A stretch of 64,000 nt of DNA from contig JAGBBV010000020.1 in the NCBI GenBank assembly GCA_017938315.1, positions 62,001 through 126,000 of the forward strand, read 5' to 3'. Position 1 is the first letter of the stretch. Each line of letters opens with the position of its first letter. The position numbers and the translations under genes are program-made. This stretch comes from Lachnospiraceae bacterium (GTDB lineage Bacteria; Bacillota; Clostridia; Lachnospirales; Lachnospiraceae). Under the pieces are notes generated by a model that was given only the letters and a program-made list of their open reading frames with translations, searched no databases and was not told the origin of the DNA. Below are positions 1-8,704 of the stretch, piece by piece.

Positions 1-736
1 AAATGAAGCCGGCGGTGTTTACGCTGTTATGAAACAACTTGCCGATATTAATCTTCTTTATACAGATTGTATGACCGTAAACGGAAAAACAATTGGAGAA
101 TGTATTGCTAATGCAACAAATAAGGATCCGGAAGTAATCAGACCCCTTGATAATCCTTATTCAAAAACAGGTGGTCTGGCTGTACTTAAGGGAAATCTTG
201 CACCTGATGGCAGTGTTGTGAAGCGCTCTGCTGTTGTGGAAGAAATGATGGTACATGAAGGACCTGCAAGAGTATTTGATTGTGAAGAAGATGCAATTGC
301 AGCTATAAAATGCGGTAAAATTGTTGCCGGTGATGTTGTAGTAATCCGCTATGAAGGTCCTAAAGGAGGACCGGGTATGCGTGAAATGCTAAATCCCACC
401 TCTGCAATAGCAGGTATGGGCCTTGGTTCAAGTGTTGCATTAATTACGGATGGCCGTTTTTCCGGCGCTTCAAGAGGTGCATCCATTGGACATGTATCAC
501 CGGAAGCCGCTGTGTGTGGTCCAATAGCGCTTGTAGAAGAAGGAGATATTATCAGCATTAATATTCCGGAAATGAAACTTAATGTAAATGTTTCTGATGA
601 AGAAATGGCAAAAAGAAAAGAAAAATGGCAACCAAGAGAACCTAAAGTAACTTCCGGCTATCTTGCAAGATACAGAGAAATGGTAACAAGCGGTAACAGA
701 GGGGCAATTTTAGAAATCCCCGGCCAGAACAAATAA
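1..736 (+). CDS. ilvD: Dihydroxy-acid dehydratase, 3' part
   Basis: C-terminal part of dihydroxy-acid dehydratase, the [Fe-S] enzyme that dehydrates 2,3-dihydroxy-acids to the 2-keto precursors of valine, leucine and isoleucine. The frame is open from base 2, before the first ATG at 29, so the gene starts upstream of the window. About 245 residues are visible of a family usually near 550. The IlvD/Edd C-terminal domain is recognisable from the [20 protein letters not shown] stretch, the [12 protein letters not shown] loop and the [13 protein letters not shown] segment. The stop lies 16 bases before the acetolactate synthase gene, so the two probably form one ilvD-ilvB operon. Cofactor-binding cysteines of the N-terminal half lie outside the window. 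Confidence 0.96.
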   Translation, partial: NEAGGVYAVMKQLADINLLYTDCMTVNGKTIGECIANATNKDPEVIRPLDNPYSKTGGLAVLKGNLAPDGSVVKRSAVVEEMMVHEGPARVFDCEEDAIAAIKCGKIVAGDVVVIRYEGPKGGPGMREMLNPTSAIAGMGLGSSVALITDGRFSGASRGASIGHVSPEAAVCGPIALVEEGDIISINIPEMKLNVNVSDEEMAKRKEKWQPREPKVTSGYLARYREMVTSGNRGAILEIPGQNK

Positions 737-752
737 AAGGGAGGATGTACAG

Positions 753-2432
753 ATGCAGCTTACAGGTGCTGAAATTGTAGTTGAATGCTTAAAAGAACAG
801 GGAGTAGATACGATATTTGGATATCCCGGCGGAACGATTTTAAATGTATATGATGCATTATATAAACATAGTGATGAAATTAAACATATTTTAACATCCC
901 ATGAACAGGGGGCCGCACATGCAGCCGACGGATATGCGCGTGCCACAGGAAAAGTGGGCGTATGTCTTGCAACCAGTGGACCGGGTGCAACTAATTTAGT
1001 TACTGGTATAGCCACTGCATATATGGATTCTGTTCCTATGGTGGCAATTACATGTAATGTGAATTTACCTTCCCTTGGAAAGGACTCTTTTCAGGAGGTT
1101 GATATTGCCGGTGTGACAATGCCAATTACAAAGCATGGTTATATTGTAAAAGATGTTAATATTCTTGCAGATACACTCAGAAAAGCGTTTGCAATTGCAA
1201 GAAGTGGAAGACCGGGTCCTGTTCTTGTAGATATTACAAAAGATGTTACTGCTAATAAGTGTGAATTTGAAAATGCAAAAGTGGAAGTCATTGATATTCC
1301 TTGCAAATATACACAGGATGATATTGAAAAAGCTGTTTCACTTATGAAAAAGGCTAAAAAACCTTACATTTATGTGGGTGGTGGTGCGGTTATTTCAGGA
1401 GCAGCACAGGAAGTAAGAACTTTAGCAGAACTTTTAGATGCACCTGTTTGTGATACTCTTATGGGAAAAGGGGTTATGGATGGACATAGTGATGCATATA
1501 CCGGCATGATTGGTATGCATGGAACAAAAGCGTCTAATTTAGGTGTCAGCAATTGTGATCTCTTAATTGCCCTTGGTGCGCGTTTCTCTGACCGTGTAAT
1601 TGGAAATGCCAGTAAGTTTGCCAAAGGAGCAAAGATTTTACATATTGATATTGATGCTGCTGAAATCAACAAAAATATCAGAACAGATGCGTTCGTAGTA
1701 GGCGATTTAAAAGAAATTTTACAGAAGATTAATAAAGAACTGCCAAAACAGGAACATTCTGAATGGATGGAAGAGATAAAAGCACTGAAAGAGAAGTATC
1801 CTTTAAATTATGACAAGAATGTTTTGACTTGTCCTTATGTGATTGAAGAAATTGACAGAGTAACAGAAGGAAAAGCCGTGATTACAACAGATGTAGGACA
1901 ACATCAGATGTGGGCTGCGCAGTATTATAAATATTCAGAACCCAGAACCTTCTTATCATCCGGTGGACTTGGAACTATGGGATATGGTCTTGGTGCTTGC
2001 ATCGGTGCAAAAATGGGTAAACCTGAAAAGATTTGTATCAATATAGCAGGTGATGGCTGCTTCCGTATGAATATGAATGAACTGGCCACGGCCAGCAGAT
2101 ACCAGATACCTATCATTCAGGTGGTTATCAATAATCATGTTCTTGGAATGGTAAGACAATGGCAGACCCTTTTCTATGAAAAGAGATATTCACAGACAGT
2201 ATTAAATGACTATGTTGACTTCTGTATGGTTGCAAAAGGTCTTGGGTGTGAAGCGATTAAGGTGACGAAGAAAGAAGAAGTTGCAACTGCCATTGAAAAA
2301 GCAATTGCCTTAAAGAAACCTGTATTGATTGAATGTGTGATTCAGGAAGATGATAAGGTATTCCCTATGGTTCCGGCAGGGGCACCTATCAGTGATGTGT
2401 TTGATGCACAGGATTTGGAGAATAAAAAATAA
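753..2432 (+). CDS. ilvB: Acetolactate synthase large subunit (copy 1)
   Basis: Thiamine-diphosphate enzyme condensing pyruvate with pyruvate or 2-ketobutyrate, the first common step of valine and isoleucine synthesis. At 559 aa it is full length. Visible are the N-terminal GYPGGTI start, the catalytic glutamate in HEQGAAHAADGYAR (Glu51), the central FAD-binding-type domain, and the C-terminal ThDP motif starting GDGCFRMNMNEL and closing with NNHVLGMVRQWQ. The start is the ATG preceded by GGGAGG at 741-746. It follows ilvD by 16 bases, but no small regulatory subunit is next to it. A second large subunit with two small subunits lies at 28357-31072 and may supply the regulatory partner. Which copy is anabolic cannot be settled from sequence alone. 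Confidence 0.96.
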   Translation: MQLTGAEIVVECLKEQGVDTIFGYPGGTILNVYDALYKHSDEIKHILTSHEQGAAHAADGYARATGKVGVCLATSGPGATNLVTGIATAYMDSVPMVAITCNVNLPSLGKDSFQEVDIAGVTMPITKHGYIVKDVNILADTLRKAFAIARSGRPGPVLVDITKDVTANKCEFENAKVEVIDIPCKYTQDDIEKAVSLMKKAKKPYIYVGGGAVISGAAQEVRTLAELLDAPVCDTLMGKGVMDGHSDAYTGMIGMHGTKASNLGVSNCDLLIALGARFSDRVIGNASKFAKGAKILHIDIDAAEINKNIRTDAFVVGDLKEILQKINKELPKQEHSEWMEEIKALKEKYPLNYDKNVLTCPYVIEEIDRVTEGKAVITTDVGQHQMWAAQYYKYSEPRTFLSSGGLGTMGYGLGACIGAKMGKPEKICINIAGDGCFRMNMNELATASRYQIPIIQVVINNHVLGMVRQWQTLFYEKRYSQTVLNDYVDFCMVAKGLGCEAIKVTKKEEVATAIEKAIALKKPVLIECVIQEDDKVFPMVPAGAPISDVFDAQDLENKK

Positions 2433-2440
2433 TAAATAAC

Positions 2441-2474
2441 GATTTAACAAAGCAGTTGACTAAAGTGTTAAATC
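2441..2474. repeat. Inverted repeat over the serC promoter
   Basis: A perfect 9-bp inverted repeat, GATTTAACA at 2441-2449 and TGTTAAATC at 2466-2474, separated by 16 bases. The right arm lies inside the -35/-10 spacer of the serC promoter and the -35 hexamer sits between the arms. No T-run follows, so it does not look like a terminator. An operator for a dimeric regulator is the most likely reading; this is inference. Confidence 0.5.
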
Positions 2475-2484
2475 GGTATACAAT
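2456..2484 (+). promoter_or_regulatory. Promoter of serC-serA
   Basis: TTGACT at 2456-2461, a 17-base spacer and TACAAT at 2479-2484, a near-consensus housekeeping promoter. It lies 43 bases upstream of the serC start and separates the serine operon from ilvD-ilvB. Confidence 0.8.
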
Positions 2485-2527
2485 ATAAAAAGTTTATGTT
2501 AATTTTCCACAATGGGAGGAGAAAAAA

Positions 2528-3610
2528 GTGTCCAGAATTTACAACTTTTCAGCAGGTCCCGCAGTTTTACCTGAAGAAGTTTTAAAAGAAGCTGCAGATG
2601 AAATGTTAGATTATAGAGGAACAGGAATGTCAGTAATGGAAATGAGCCACCGTTCTAAGGCTTATGATACCATTATCAAAGAAGCTGAAGCTGATTTGAG
2701 AGATCTTCTTAACATTCCCGACAACTATAAAGTTTTATTTTTACAGGGCGGTGCAAGCCAGCAATTTGCTATGGTTCCCATGAACCTTATGAAAAACAAA
2801 AAAGCGGCATACATCGTAACAGGCCAGTGGGCTAAGAAAGCTTATCAGGAAGCGAAAATTTATGGTGAAGCAGTAGAAGTTGCTTCTTCAGCTGATCAGA
2901 CATTCTCTTATATTCCGGATTGCTCAGATTTAGATATTCCGGAAGATGCTGATTATGTTTACATATGTGAAAATAATACAATTTATGGAACCAAGTTTAA
3001 AGAACTTCCTAATACGAAAGGACATATTTTAGTATCTGATGTTTCATCCTGTTTCCTTTCAGAACCTATGGATGTAACAAAATATGGTTTGATCTATGGT
3101 GGTGTGCAGAAGAACATTGGTCCTGCAGGTGTAGTAATTGCTATTATCAGAGAAGATTTAATTACTGAAGATACCTTGCCGGGAACGCCTACCATGTTGA
3201 AATATAAGATTCATGCTGATAATGAGTCACTTTATAATACACCTCCTGCTTATGGAATTTATATCTGCGGTAAGGTATTTAAGTGGATTAAAAAGCAGGG
3301 TGGTCTTGCAGCAATGAAAGAATATAATGAAAAGAAAGCAAAAATTCTTTATGATTTCTTAGATGAAAGCAAACTCTTTAAGGGAACTGTAAGAAAGGAA
3401 GACCGTTCACTTATGAATGTTCCTTTTGTGACAGGCAATGAAGAATTAGACGCTAAATTTGTAAAAGAAGCAAAAGCAGCGGGATTTGAAAACTTAAAGG
3501 GACACAGAAGTGTAGGAGGTATGCGTGCAAGTATTTATAACGCTATGCCTATCGAAGGTGTTGAAAAATTAGTTGAATTTATGAAGAAATTTGAAGAGGA
3601 GAACGCATAA
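2528..3610 (+). CDS. serC: Phosphoserine aminotransferase
   Basis: Class V PLP aminotransferase converting 3-phosphohydroxypyruvate and glutamate to phosphoserine and 2-oxoglutarate, step two of serine synthesis. At 360 aa it is the usual SerC length. It opens with the family hallmark YNFSAGPA, and the PLP-binding lysine is Lys195 in YGGVQKNIGPAG. The start is GTG with GGGAGGA at 2514-2520; no ATG upstream fits. The stop is one base before serA, so the two are translationally linked. The promoter and an inverted repeat immediately upstream suggest control separate from ilvB. Confidence 0.97.
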   Translation: MSRIYNFSAGPAVLPEEVLKEAADEMLDYRGTGMSVMEMSHRSKAYDTIIKEAEADLRDLLNIPDNYKVLFLQGGASQQFAMVPMNLMKNKKAAYIVTGQWAKKAYQEAKIYGEAVEVASSADQTFSYIPDCSDLDIPEDADYVYICENNTIYGTKFKELPNTKGHILVSDVSSCFLSEPMDVTKYGLIYGGVQKNIGPAGVVIAIIREDLITEDTLPGTPTMLKYKIHADNESLYNTPPAYGIYICGKVFKWIKKQGGLAAMKEYNEKKAKILYDFLDESKLFKGTVRKEDRSLMNVPFVTGNEELDAKFVKEAKAAGFENLKGHRSVGGMRASIYNAMPIEGVEKLVEFMKKFEEENA

Positions 3611-3611
3611 G

Positions 3612-4775
3612 ATGTTTAAATATCATTGCTTAAATCCGATTGCTCATATCGGGCTTAAAAGATTTGATGAAAATTACACAAGAACAGATGATGTAAATGA
3701 AGCAGAAGGTATTTTAGTACGTAGTGCCTCAATGCATGAAATGGAACTAAGTGATAACTTACTGGCTGTTGCAAGAGCAGGTGCCGGTGTTAATAATATT
3801 CCCTTAGAGAAATGTGCTGAAAAAGGTATTGTCGTATTTAACACTCCGGGTGCAAATGCTAATGGTGTAAAAGAACTTGTGATTGCAGGTATGCTACTTG
3901 CATCCCGTGACGTGATTGGTGGCGTGGAATGGGTTAAATCTGCAAAAGATGATGAAAACATTGCCAAAGCTGCCGAGAAAGAAAAAAAGAAATTTGCAGG
4001 AACTGAAATTGAAGGAAAAAAATTAGGTATTATTGGACTGGGTGCTATCGGTGGTAAAGTGGCAAATGCGGCTGTTAATTTGGGAATGGAAGTATACGGA
4101 TATGACCCATATGTTTCTGTTGATGCTGCGTGGAGCTTAAGCCGTGCTGTCAAACATGTACTTCATGTGGAAGAGATTTATGAGCAGTGTGATTTTATTA
4201 CCATTCATGTTCCGGCACTTCCTCAAACAAAAGGAACAATTAATGCGGATGCTATTTCCTTAATGAAGGATGGCGTTATTATCTTAAACTTTGCCCGTGA
4301 TGTGCTTTGTAATGAAGAAGATATCTTAGATGGTATTGCTTCCGGCAAAATCCGTAAGTATGTTACAGATTTCCCGAATACAACAACTGCCGGCAAAGAA
4401 GGATGTATTGTAATTCCTCATCTTGGTGCTTCCACAGAAGAATCAGAAGACAACTGTGCAGTAATGGCAGTAAAGGAATTAAAAAATTATTTGGAAAATG
4501 GTAATATCATTAATTCTGTAAATTTCCCCAATTGTGACATGGGCGTTTGCAGTCAGGCTGGCCGTGTAGCAATTTTCCATAAAAACATTGCTAATATGAT
4601 TACTAAATTTACAGCATGCTTTGGTGATGAAGGAATCAATATTACTGATTTGATGAATAAATCCAGAGGCGAATATGCTTATACAATGATGGATTTAGAA
4701 CAGCCTGCACAAAAAGCAATGATAGAAAAGCTTGAAGCAATTGAAGGCGTATTCAGAGTAAGAGTAGTAAAATAA
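3612..4775 (+). CDS. serA: D-3-phosphoglycerate dehydrogenase
   Basis: NAD-dependent oxidation of 3-phosphoglycerate, the entry step of serine synthesis. The start is the ATG at 3612, giving MFKYHCLNPIAHIGL, because AGAGGAG at 3596-3602 is well spaced to it; a longer reading from 3591 would overlap serC without a site. The 387-aa protein has a D-isomer 2-hydroxyacid dehydrogenase catalytic domain, a Rossmann motif GLGAIGGKVANAA near residues 144-156, and a C-terminal ACT-like domain from about residue 318. It is a short SerA without the extra domain of 520-aa forms. The ACT domain is the usual seat of serine feedback in this family. Confidence 0.95.
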   Translation: MFKYHCLNPIAHIGLKRFDENYTRTDDVNEAEGILVRSASMHEMELSDNLLAVARAGAGVNNIPLEKCAEKGIVVFNTPGANANGVKELVIAGMLLASRDVIGGVEWVKSAKDDENIAKAAEKEKKKFAGTEIEGKKLGIIGLGAIGGKVANAAVNLGMEVYGYDPYVSVDAAWSLSRAVKHVLHVEEIYEQCDFITIHVPALPQTKGTINADAISLMKDGVIILNFARDVLCNEEDILDGIASGKIRKYVTDFPNTTTAGKEGCIVIPHLGASTEESEDNCAVMAVKELKNYLENGNIINSVNFPNCDMGVCSQAGRVAIFHKNIANMITKFTACFGDEGINITDLMNKSRGEYAYTMMDLEQPAQKAMIEKLEAIEGVFRVRVVK

Positions 4776-4790
4776 GCAGATATTAAAGAA

Positions 4791-4817
4791 GGACCGCTTT
4801 GCGAAGCGGTCCTTTTT
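4791..4817 (+). terminator. Rho-independent terminator after serA
   Basis: GGACCGCTT at 4791-4799 pairs with AAGCGGTCC at 4804-4812 around a 4-base loop, followed by TTTTT. It also lies just beyond the stop of the converging minus-strand gene and may serve both directions. Confidence 0.92.
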
Positions 4818-4823
4818 ATGGTC

Positions 4824-5114
4824 TTATAGAATGCCCAAATCAACCATGTCAGATTTGAACTTTTCATTTTTCTTTGCAGATACTACACTGGCAAGATCCA
4901 TGTATTTCATAAAGATATCTTCTATACTGCTACCACGTTCCTTGGCAAGTTCTTCCATAACGGGTTTTAATTTTTCAAGTTGCTCGGAGATACGTACCTT
5001 TTGTGGGTCAATGTCACCTAAAACTTTAGAAGAGTATGCAGTGATGCGACTTAATAATTCTTTGTCATCATCCTGTAAATCTTGAAAATCTTTGGGGTCT
5101 AATGCTTCATACAT
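4824..5114 (-). CDS. Unknown small helical protein
   Basis: I do not recognise this 96-aa protein. It starts MYEALDPKDFQDLQDDDKELL and is predicted helical, rich in Lys/Glu/Asp, with no membrane segment, cysteine pair or signal peptide. The start at 5114 was chosen because AAGGA lies 11 bases upstream on the minus strand; an in-frame ATG further up sits on top of that site. It converges on serA with a shared terminator region. A DNA-binding or regulatory role is possible but not shown. Confidence 0.7.
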   Translation of the reverse strand: MYEALDPKDFQDLQDDDKELLSRITAYSSKVLGDIDPQKVRISEQLEKLKPVMEELAKERGSSIEDIFMKYMDLASVVSAKKNEKFKSDMVDLGIL

Positions 5115-5162
5115 AATACAACACATCCTTTTCTTATAATGCATTATTCTACCACTTCACGC

Positions 5163-5191
5163 TTGTACTGTATAGAGTTCTTTGATAAAAT
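5163..5191 (+). promoter_or_regulatory. Probable promoter of glgB
   Basis: TTGTAC at 5163-5168, a 17-base spacer and TAAAAT at 5186-5191, 38 bases before the glgB start. A fair match, not proven. Confidence 0.55.
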
Positions 5192-5229
5192 ATTTTTAAT
5201 AAATTATATCAATAGAAGAGAGGGATTTC

Positions 5230-7674
5230 ATGGATAATAAATTATATAAGTTAATGAATTGGCCCAGAATTGAAGGGATTATTTATTCTGAAGAAAGTAA
5301 TCCACATGAAATATTAGGTCCTCATATTGTAGGCAAAAGTGTGCTGTTTCAATCCTTTTTTCCGGGAGCGGAAAAAGTAAATATTTTAATAGATAATAAA
5401 AAGAAAAAAATGGAACCGGTGGATGAAGCCGGCTTTTTTGCATGTCTCTTGGGTGGCAAGGTTCCTGAAAGTTATGAATATGAAGTGTTTTATCCGGACA
5501 GTGAGCCTATATATCGCAAGGATGCATACCGTTATAATGTATGGATTGATGATAAAGATATTGAAAAATTAAATGCAGGTATTCATTATACGGCATATGA
5601 AAAGTTAGGTGCACATCCTATGACAATAGAAGGAACATCGGGGACTTTTTTTGCAGTATGGGCACCGAATGCAATCCGCGTCAGTGTAGTGGGGGACTTC
5701 AATCAGTGGGACGGAAGAATCCATCAAATGCATAAAAATGAAAAGAGCGGAATATTTGAAATCTTTATTCCTGATGTAGCAGATGGGGAATGCTATAAAT
5801 ATGAAATCAAGTCTAAAGGAGATCATATATGCTTAAAAGCAGACCCCTATGCTTTTGGACAACAGCTTCGTCCTGACACGGCATCTATTGTTAGAAATAT
5901 TTCTTATAAATGGAAAGACAATGCATGGATGCGTGAGAGAAAAATACGGCAGGGAGAAAATTCTCCTGTCAGTATATATGAAATATATTTAGGTTCTTTT
6001 ATGAGGAATGCTGATACCGGTGCATATGCTTCTTATAGGGAAATTGCACCTAAGCTGGTAGAGTATGTTAAAAAAATGGGATATACTCATGTAGAAATTA
6101 TGCCGGTTATGGAACATCCGCTAGATGCATCATGGGGATATCAAGTTATTGGATATTATGCGCCTACGGCAAGATATGGCACTGCAGAAGATTTTATGTT
6201 TTTAGTTGATTGCCTTCATCAAGCAAAAATCGGTGTGATTTTAGACTGGGTACCGGCACATTTCCCGAGGGACGAACATGGTCTTGCAAAATTTGATGGC
6301 ACCTGTTTGTATGAACACTTAGATCCACGAAAAGGTGCACATCCTCACTGGGGAACTTTAATCTATAATTACGGCAGACCACAGGTATCAAATTATTTGA
6401 TAGCCAATGCTTTATATTGGATAGAAGAATATCATATTGATGGTATCCGTATTGATGCAGTGGCATCTATGCTTTACTTGGATTATGGGAAGCAGGATGG
6501 TGAATGGGTTGCCAATATTTATGGGGGCAATGAAAATTTAGAAGCTGTAGAGTTCATAAAACATTTAAATTCAATTATGAAAAAAAGGAATCCGGACGTA
6601 TATATGATAGCCGAGGAATCCACAGCGTGGCCTAAAGTAACGGGAGCACTTGATGATGGTGGACTTGGGTTTGATTTCAAATGGAACATGGGATTTATGA
6701 ATGATTATCTTTCTTACATTGGCTATGATCCATATTTCCGTGCCCATCATCATAATGAACTTACATTTAGCATGATTTATCAGTACAGTGAAAATTTTGT
6801 CAACGTATTTTCTCATGATGAAGTAGTACACGGAAAATCTACTATGATTGGTAAAATGCCGGGTGTGATAAGTGACAAATTTGCTAATTTAAGATTATCG
6901 TTAGGATATATGATGACTCATCCCGGCAAAAAACTACTTTTTATGGGGCAAGACATTGCAGAATTTAAAGAGTTTGATGAAACCAGACAAACCCAATTTA
7001 ACCTTGTCCAGTATGATGAGCATAGGGGTATACAAAATTTAATGATGGATTTAAATACCCTTTATAAGGAAAAACCTGCTCTTTATGTCAAGGATACAAT
7101 ACCCGAAGGCTTTGAGTGGATTAACTGCATTTCAAACGAACAATGTATGCTTTCTTTTATCAGAAAAGGAATGAGAGAAGAAGATACACTTCTTGTGGTA
7201 GCTAATTTTGCAGGAATTGAACAAGAATTTTGTGTGGGCGTGCCATATGAAGGGAAATATAAAGTGATTTTAGATACCAATGATAAATTATATGGTGGTG
7301 CTGGAGAAAAAAAATCTGATATTTTAGATTCCATAGAAGAAGAAACTGATGGAAGACCATATTATATCCGCGTGAAAACAGCACCATTATCACTTACTAT
7401 TTATTCCTATGTGCCATATACTGAAGAGGAAAAGAAGGCTATTGCAGAGATGAAAGCCGAAATGGAAGCTGTAAAAGTGGCACAGGAAGCCAAAGAAACT
7501 GCCAAACGTGCAAAAGAAGAAGCAAAAGAAGCACAAAGACGGGCACAGGAAGCAGCAAAATTAGCAGAAATCGCCATGGAAAATGCAAAAGATGCCGAAA
7601 TAGACGCACTCAATAAGATGGAAAAGGTAAAAAAGGCAAAAAAAAGAACAAAAAATGATAAAAGGATTATATAA
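5230..7674 (+). CDS. glgB: 1,4-alpha-glucan branching enzyme with helical tail
   Basis: GH13 branching enzyme, which cuts alpha-1,4 glucan and re-attaches the piece by an alpha-1,6 bond in glycogen synthesis. Order: an N-terminal beta domain, a CBM48 domain (VSVVGDFNQWDGR near 150-165), and the GH13 barrel with nucleophile Asp409 (GIRIDAVASM), acid/base Glu462 (IAEEST) and stabiliser Asp530 (FSHDEVVHGKS). A C-terminal beta domain ends near residue 730. The catalytic set is complete. Residues 731-814 form an extra, strongly charged Ala/Lys/Glu helix that branching enzymes normally lack. No other glycogen gene is in the window. The stop directly abuts the MscS gene. Confidence 0.95.
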   Translation: MDNKLYKLMNWPRIEGIIYSEESNPHEILGPHIVGKSVLFQSFFPGAEKVNILIDNKKKKMEPVDEAGFFACLLGGKVPESYEYEVFYPDSEPIYRKDAYRYNVWIDDKDIEKLNAGIHYTAYEKLGAHPMTIEGTSGTFFAVWAPNAIRVSVVGDFNQWDGRIHQMHKNEKSGIFEIFIPDVADGECYKYEIKSKGDHICLKADPYAFGQQLRPDTASIVRNISYKWKDNAWMRERKIRQGENSPVSIYEIYLGSFMRNADTGAYASYREIAPKLVEYVKKMGYTHVEIMPVMEHPLDASWGYQVIGYYAPTARYGTAEDFMFLVDCLHQAKIGVILDWVPAHFPRDEHGLAKFDGTCLYEHLDPRKGAHPHWGTLIYNYGRPQVSNYLIANALYWIEEYHIDGIRIDAVASMLYLDYGKQDGEWVANIYGGNENLEAVEFIKHLNSIMKKRNPDVYMIAEESTAWPKVTGALDDGGLGFDFKWNMGFMNDYLSYIGYDPYFRAHHHNELTFSMIYQYSENFVNVFSHDEVVHGKSTMIGKMPGVISDKFANLRLSLGYMMTHPGKKLLFMGQDIAEFKEFDETRQTQFNLVQYDEHRGIQNLMMDLNTLYKEKPALYVKDTIPEGFEWINCISNEQCMLSFIRKGMREEDTLLVVANFAGIEQEFCVGVPYEGKYKVILDTNDKLYGGAGEKKSDILDSIEEETDGRPYYIRVKTAPLSLTIYSYVPYTEEEKKAIAEMKAEMEAVKVAQEAKETAKRAKEEAKEAQRRAQEAAKLAEIAMENAKDAEIDALNKMEKVKKAKKRTKNDKRII

Positions 7675-8529
7675 GTGATGAATTTGTTGATGAATGGAGA
7701 AAAAGTTACAGTGACAGTGTTAGAAAATTTTGCAGAACAGCTTCCCGATAAGCTATTTAATTTAGGTGTACGTATTGTTCTTGCCATTCTTGTTTTTTTA
7801 ATGGGAGTACAATTAATAAAGCTGGTTCGTAAAGTGATTAAGAAAGCACTCCAAAAAAGTAAAATTGATGAAGGAGCTGTTAAATTCATTGACTCATTTA
7901 TCAAATATGGGGCATATTTCTTACTTGTAATCTTAATTGCATCATGGCTTGGTGTAGACGCAGCCAGTATTCTTGCACTTCTTGGCTCTGCCAGTGTAGC
8001 AATTGGATTGGCTGTGCAGGGTAGTCTCAGTAATTTAGTGGGCGGTGTGCTTCTGTTGATTCTGAAACCGTTTTCGATGGGGGATTATATTAAAGACAGT
8101 CTTGGAAATGAAGGAACAGTTTGTTCCATCGATGTTTTTTATACACAGCTTCTTACACCGGATAATAAAACCATCGTTTTGCCTAACGGCACTTTGGCAA
8201 ATGGATGCATTACCAATTATACCCAATGCCATAGCAGGAGAATTGATATTCCTGTATCAATTTCTTATGATGAAGATATCAATCGGGTAAAAACTATTTT
8301 AACAGAAGTGTTAAAGAAAGATGACGGTGTAATAAAGGAACAGGATCATGTGGTTTTTGTTGATTCCCTTGCAGAAAGTGCCGTCATAATGAATATCAGA
8401 TGTTATGCGCAAAATGATGTATACTGGGAAGTGAAATGGCGATTAACAGAAAAAATAAAGTATGTTTTGGATGATGTGGACATCAAAATTCCTTATCCGC
8501 AGATGGATATACACATGAAACAGAACTAG
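7675..8529 (+). CDS. mscS: MscS-family mechanosensitive channel
   Basis: Small-conductance mechanosensitive channel of the inner membrane, which releases solutes under hypo-osmotic stress. At 284 aa it is the minimal MscS size. Three N-terminal membrane helices (about 25-125) include the pore helix with the small-residue pattern LLGSASVAIGLAVQGSLSN, followed by the PFSMGDYI beta-domain entry and a cytoplasmic alpha/beta domain. The GTG at 7675 follows the glgB stop with no gap and has AAGGA at 7662-7666; an ATG at 7678 is equally possible. Transcription with glgB is likely. Pairing a glycogen enzyme with an osmotic valve may reflect shared stress control, which is inference. Confidence 0.93.
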   Translation: MMNLLMNGEKVTVTVLENFAEQLPDKLFNLGVRIVLAILVFLMGVQLIKLVRKVIKKALQKSKIDEGAVKFIDSFIKYGAYFLLVILIASWLGVDAASILALLGSASVAIGLAVQGSLSNLVGGVLLLILKPFSMGDYIKDSLGNEGTVCSIDVFYTQLLTPDNKTIVLPNGTLANGCITNYTQCHSRRIDIPVSISYDEDINRVKTILTEVLKKDDGVIKEQDHVVFVDSLAESAVIMNIRCYAQNDVYWEVKWRLTEKIKYVLDDVDIKIPYPQMDIHMKQN

Positions 8530-8540
8530 TAAAATAACGC

Positions 8541-8569
8541 TTGCAAAACAGGTGCTCAAAAGGTATAAT
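8541..8569 (+). promoter_or_regulatory. Promoter of tRNA-Thr
   Basis: TTGCAA at 8541-8546, a 17-base spacer and a perfect TATAAT at 8564-8569, placing the start of transcription about ten bases before the mature tRNA. Confidence 0.85.
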
Positions 8570-8586
8570 TATTTTTGTTGCAATAA

Positions 8587-8659
8587 GCTGGAATGGCGCA
8601 GTTGGTAGCGCAACTGATTCGTAATCAGTAGGTCGAGGGTTCAAGTCCCTTTTCCAGCT
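8587..8659 (+). tRNA. tRNA-Thr (anticodon CGU)
   Basis: A 73-base cloverleaf. The acceptor arms GCTGGAA and TTCCAGC pair in all seven positions. The D arm is GCGC...GCGC with GTTGGTA in the loop. The anticodon stem ACTGA/TCAGT encloses TTCGTAA, giving anticodon CGT, which reads ACG. The T arm has GGTTCAAGT. CCA is not encoded. It is a single tRNA unit with its own promoter and terminator. Confidence 0.96.
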
Positions 8660-8660
8660 T

Positions 8661-8701
8661 AAAATCCGTATGTGGACATAAATCTCACATACGGATTTTT
8701 T
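8661..8701 (+). terminator. Terminator of tRNA-Thr
   Basis: A perfect 14-bp stem (8661-8674 with 8686-8699) and an 11-base loop, with T-run 8695-8701. It begins one base after the tRNA and is shared in position with the end of the converging permease gene. Confidence 0.93.
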
Positions 8702-8704
8702 ATT

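Noticed and set aside
3674-4153. Antisense ORF of 159 codons in serA
   Set aside because: It is a shadow of the coding strand; low-complexity Ala/Ser/Pro protein without a ribosome site.
7407-7904. Antisense ORF of 165 codons over the GlgB tail
   Set aside because: Its Ser/Ala/Phe repeats mirror the Lys/Glu/Ala codons of the tail.
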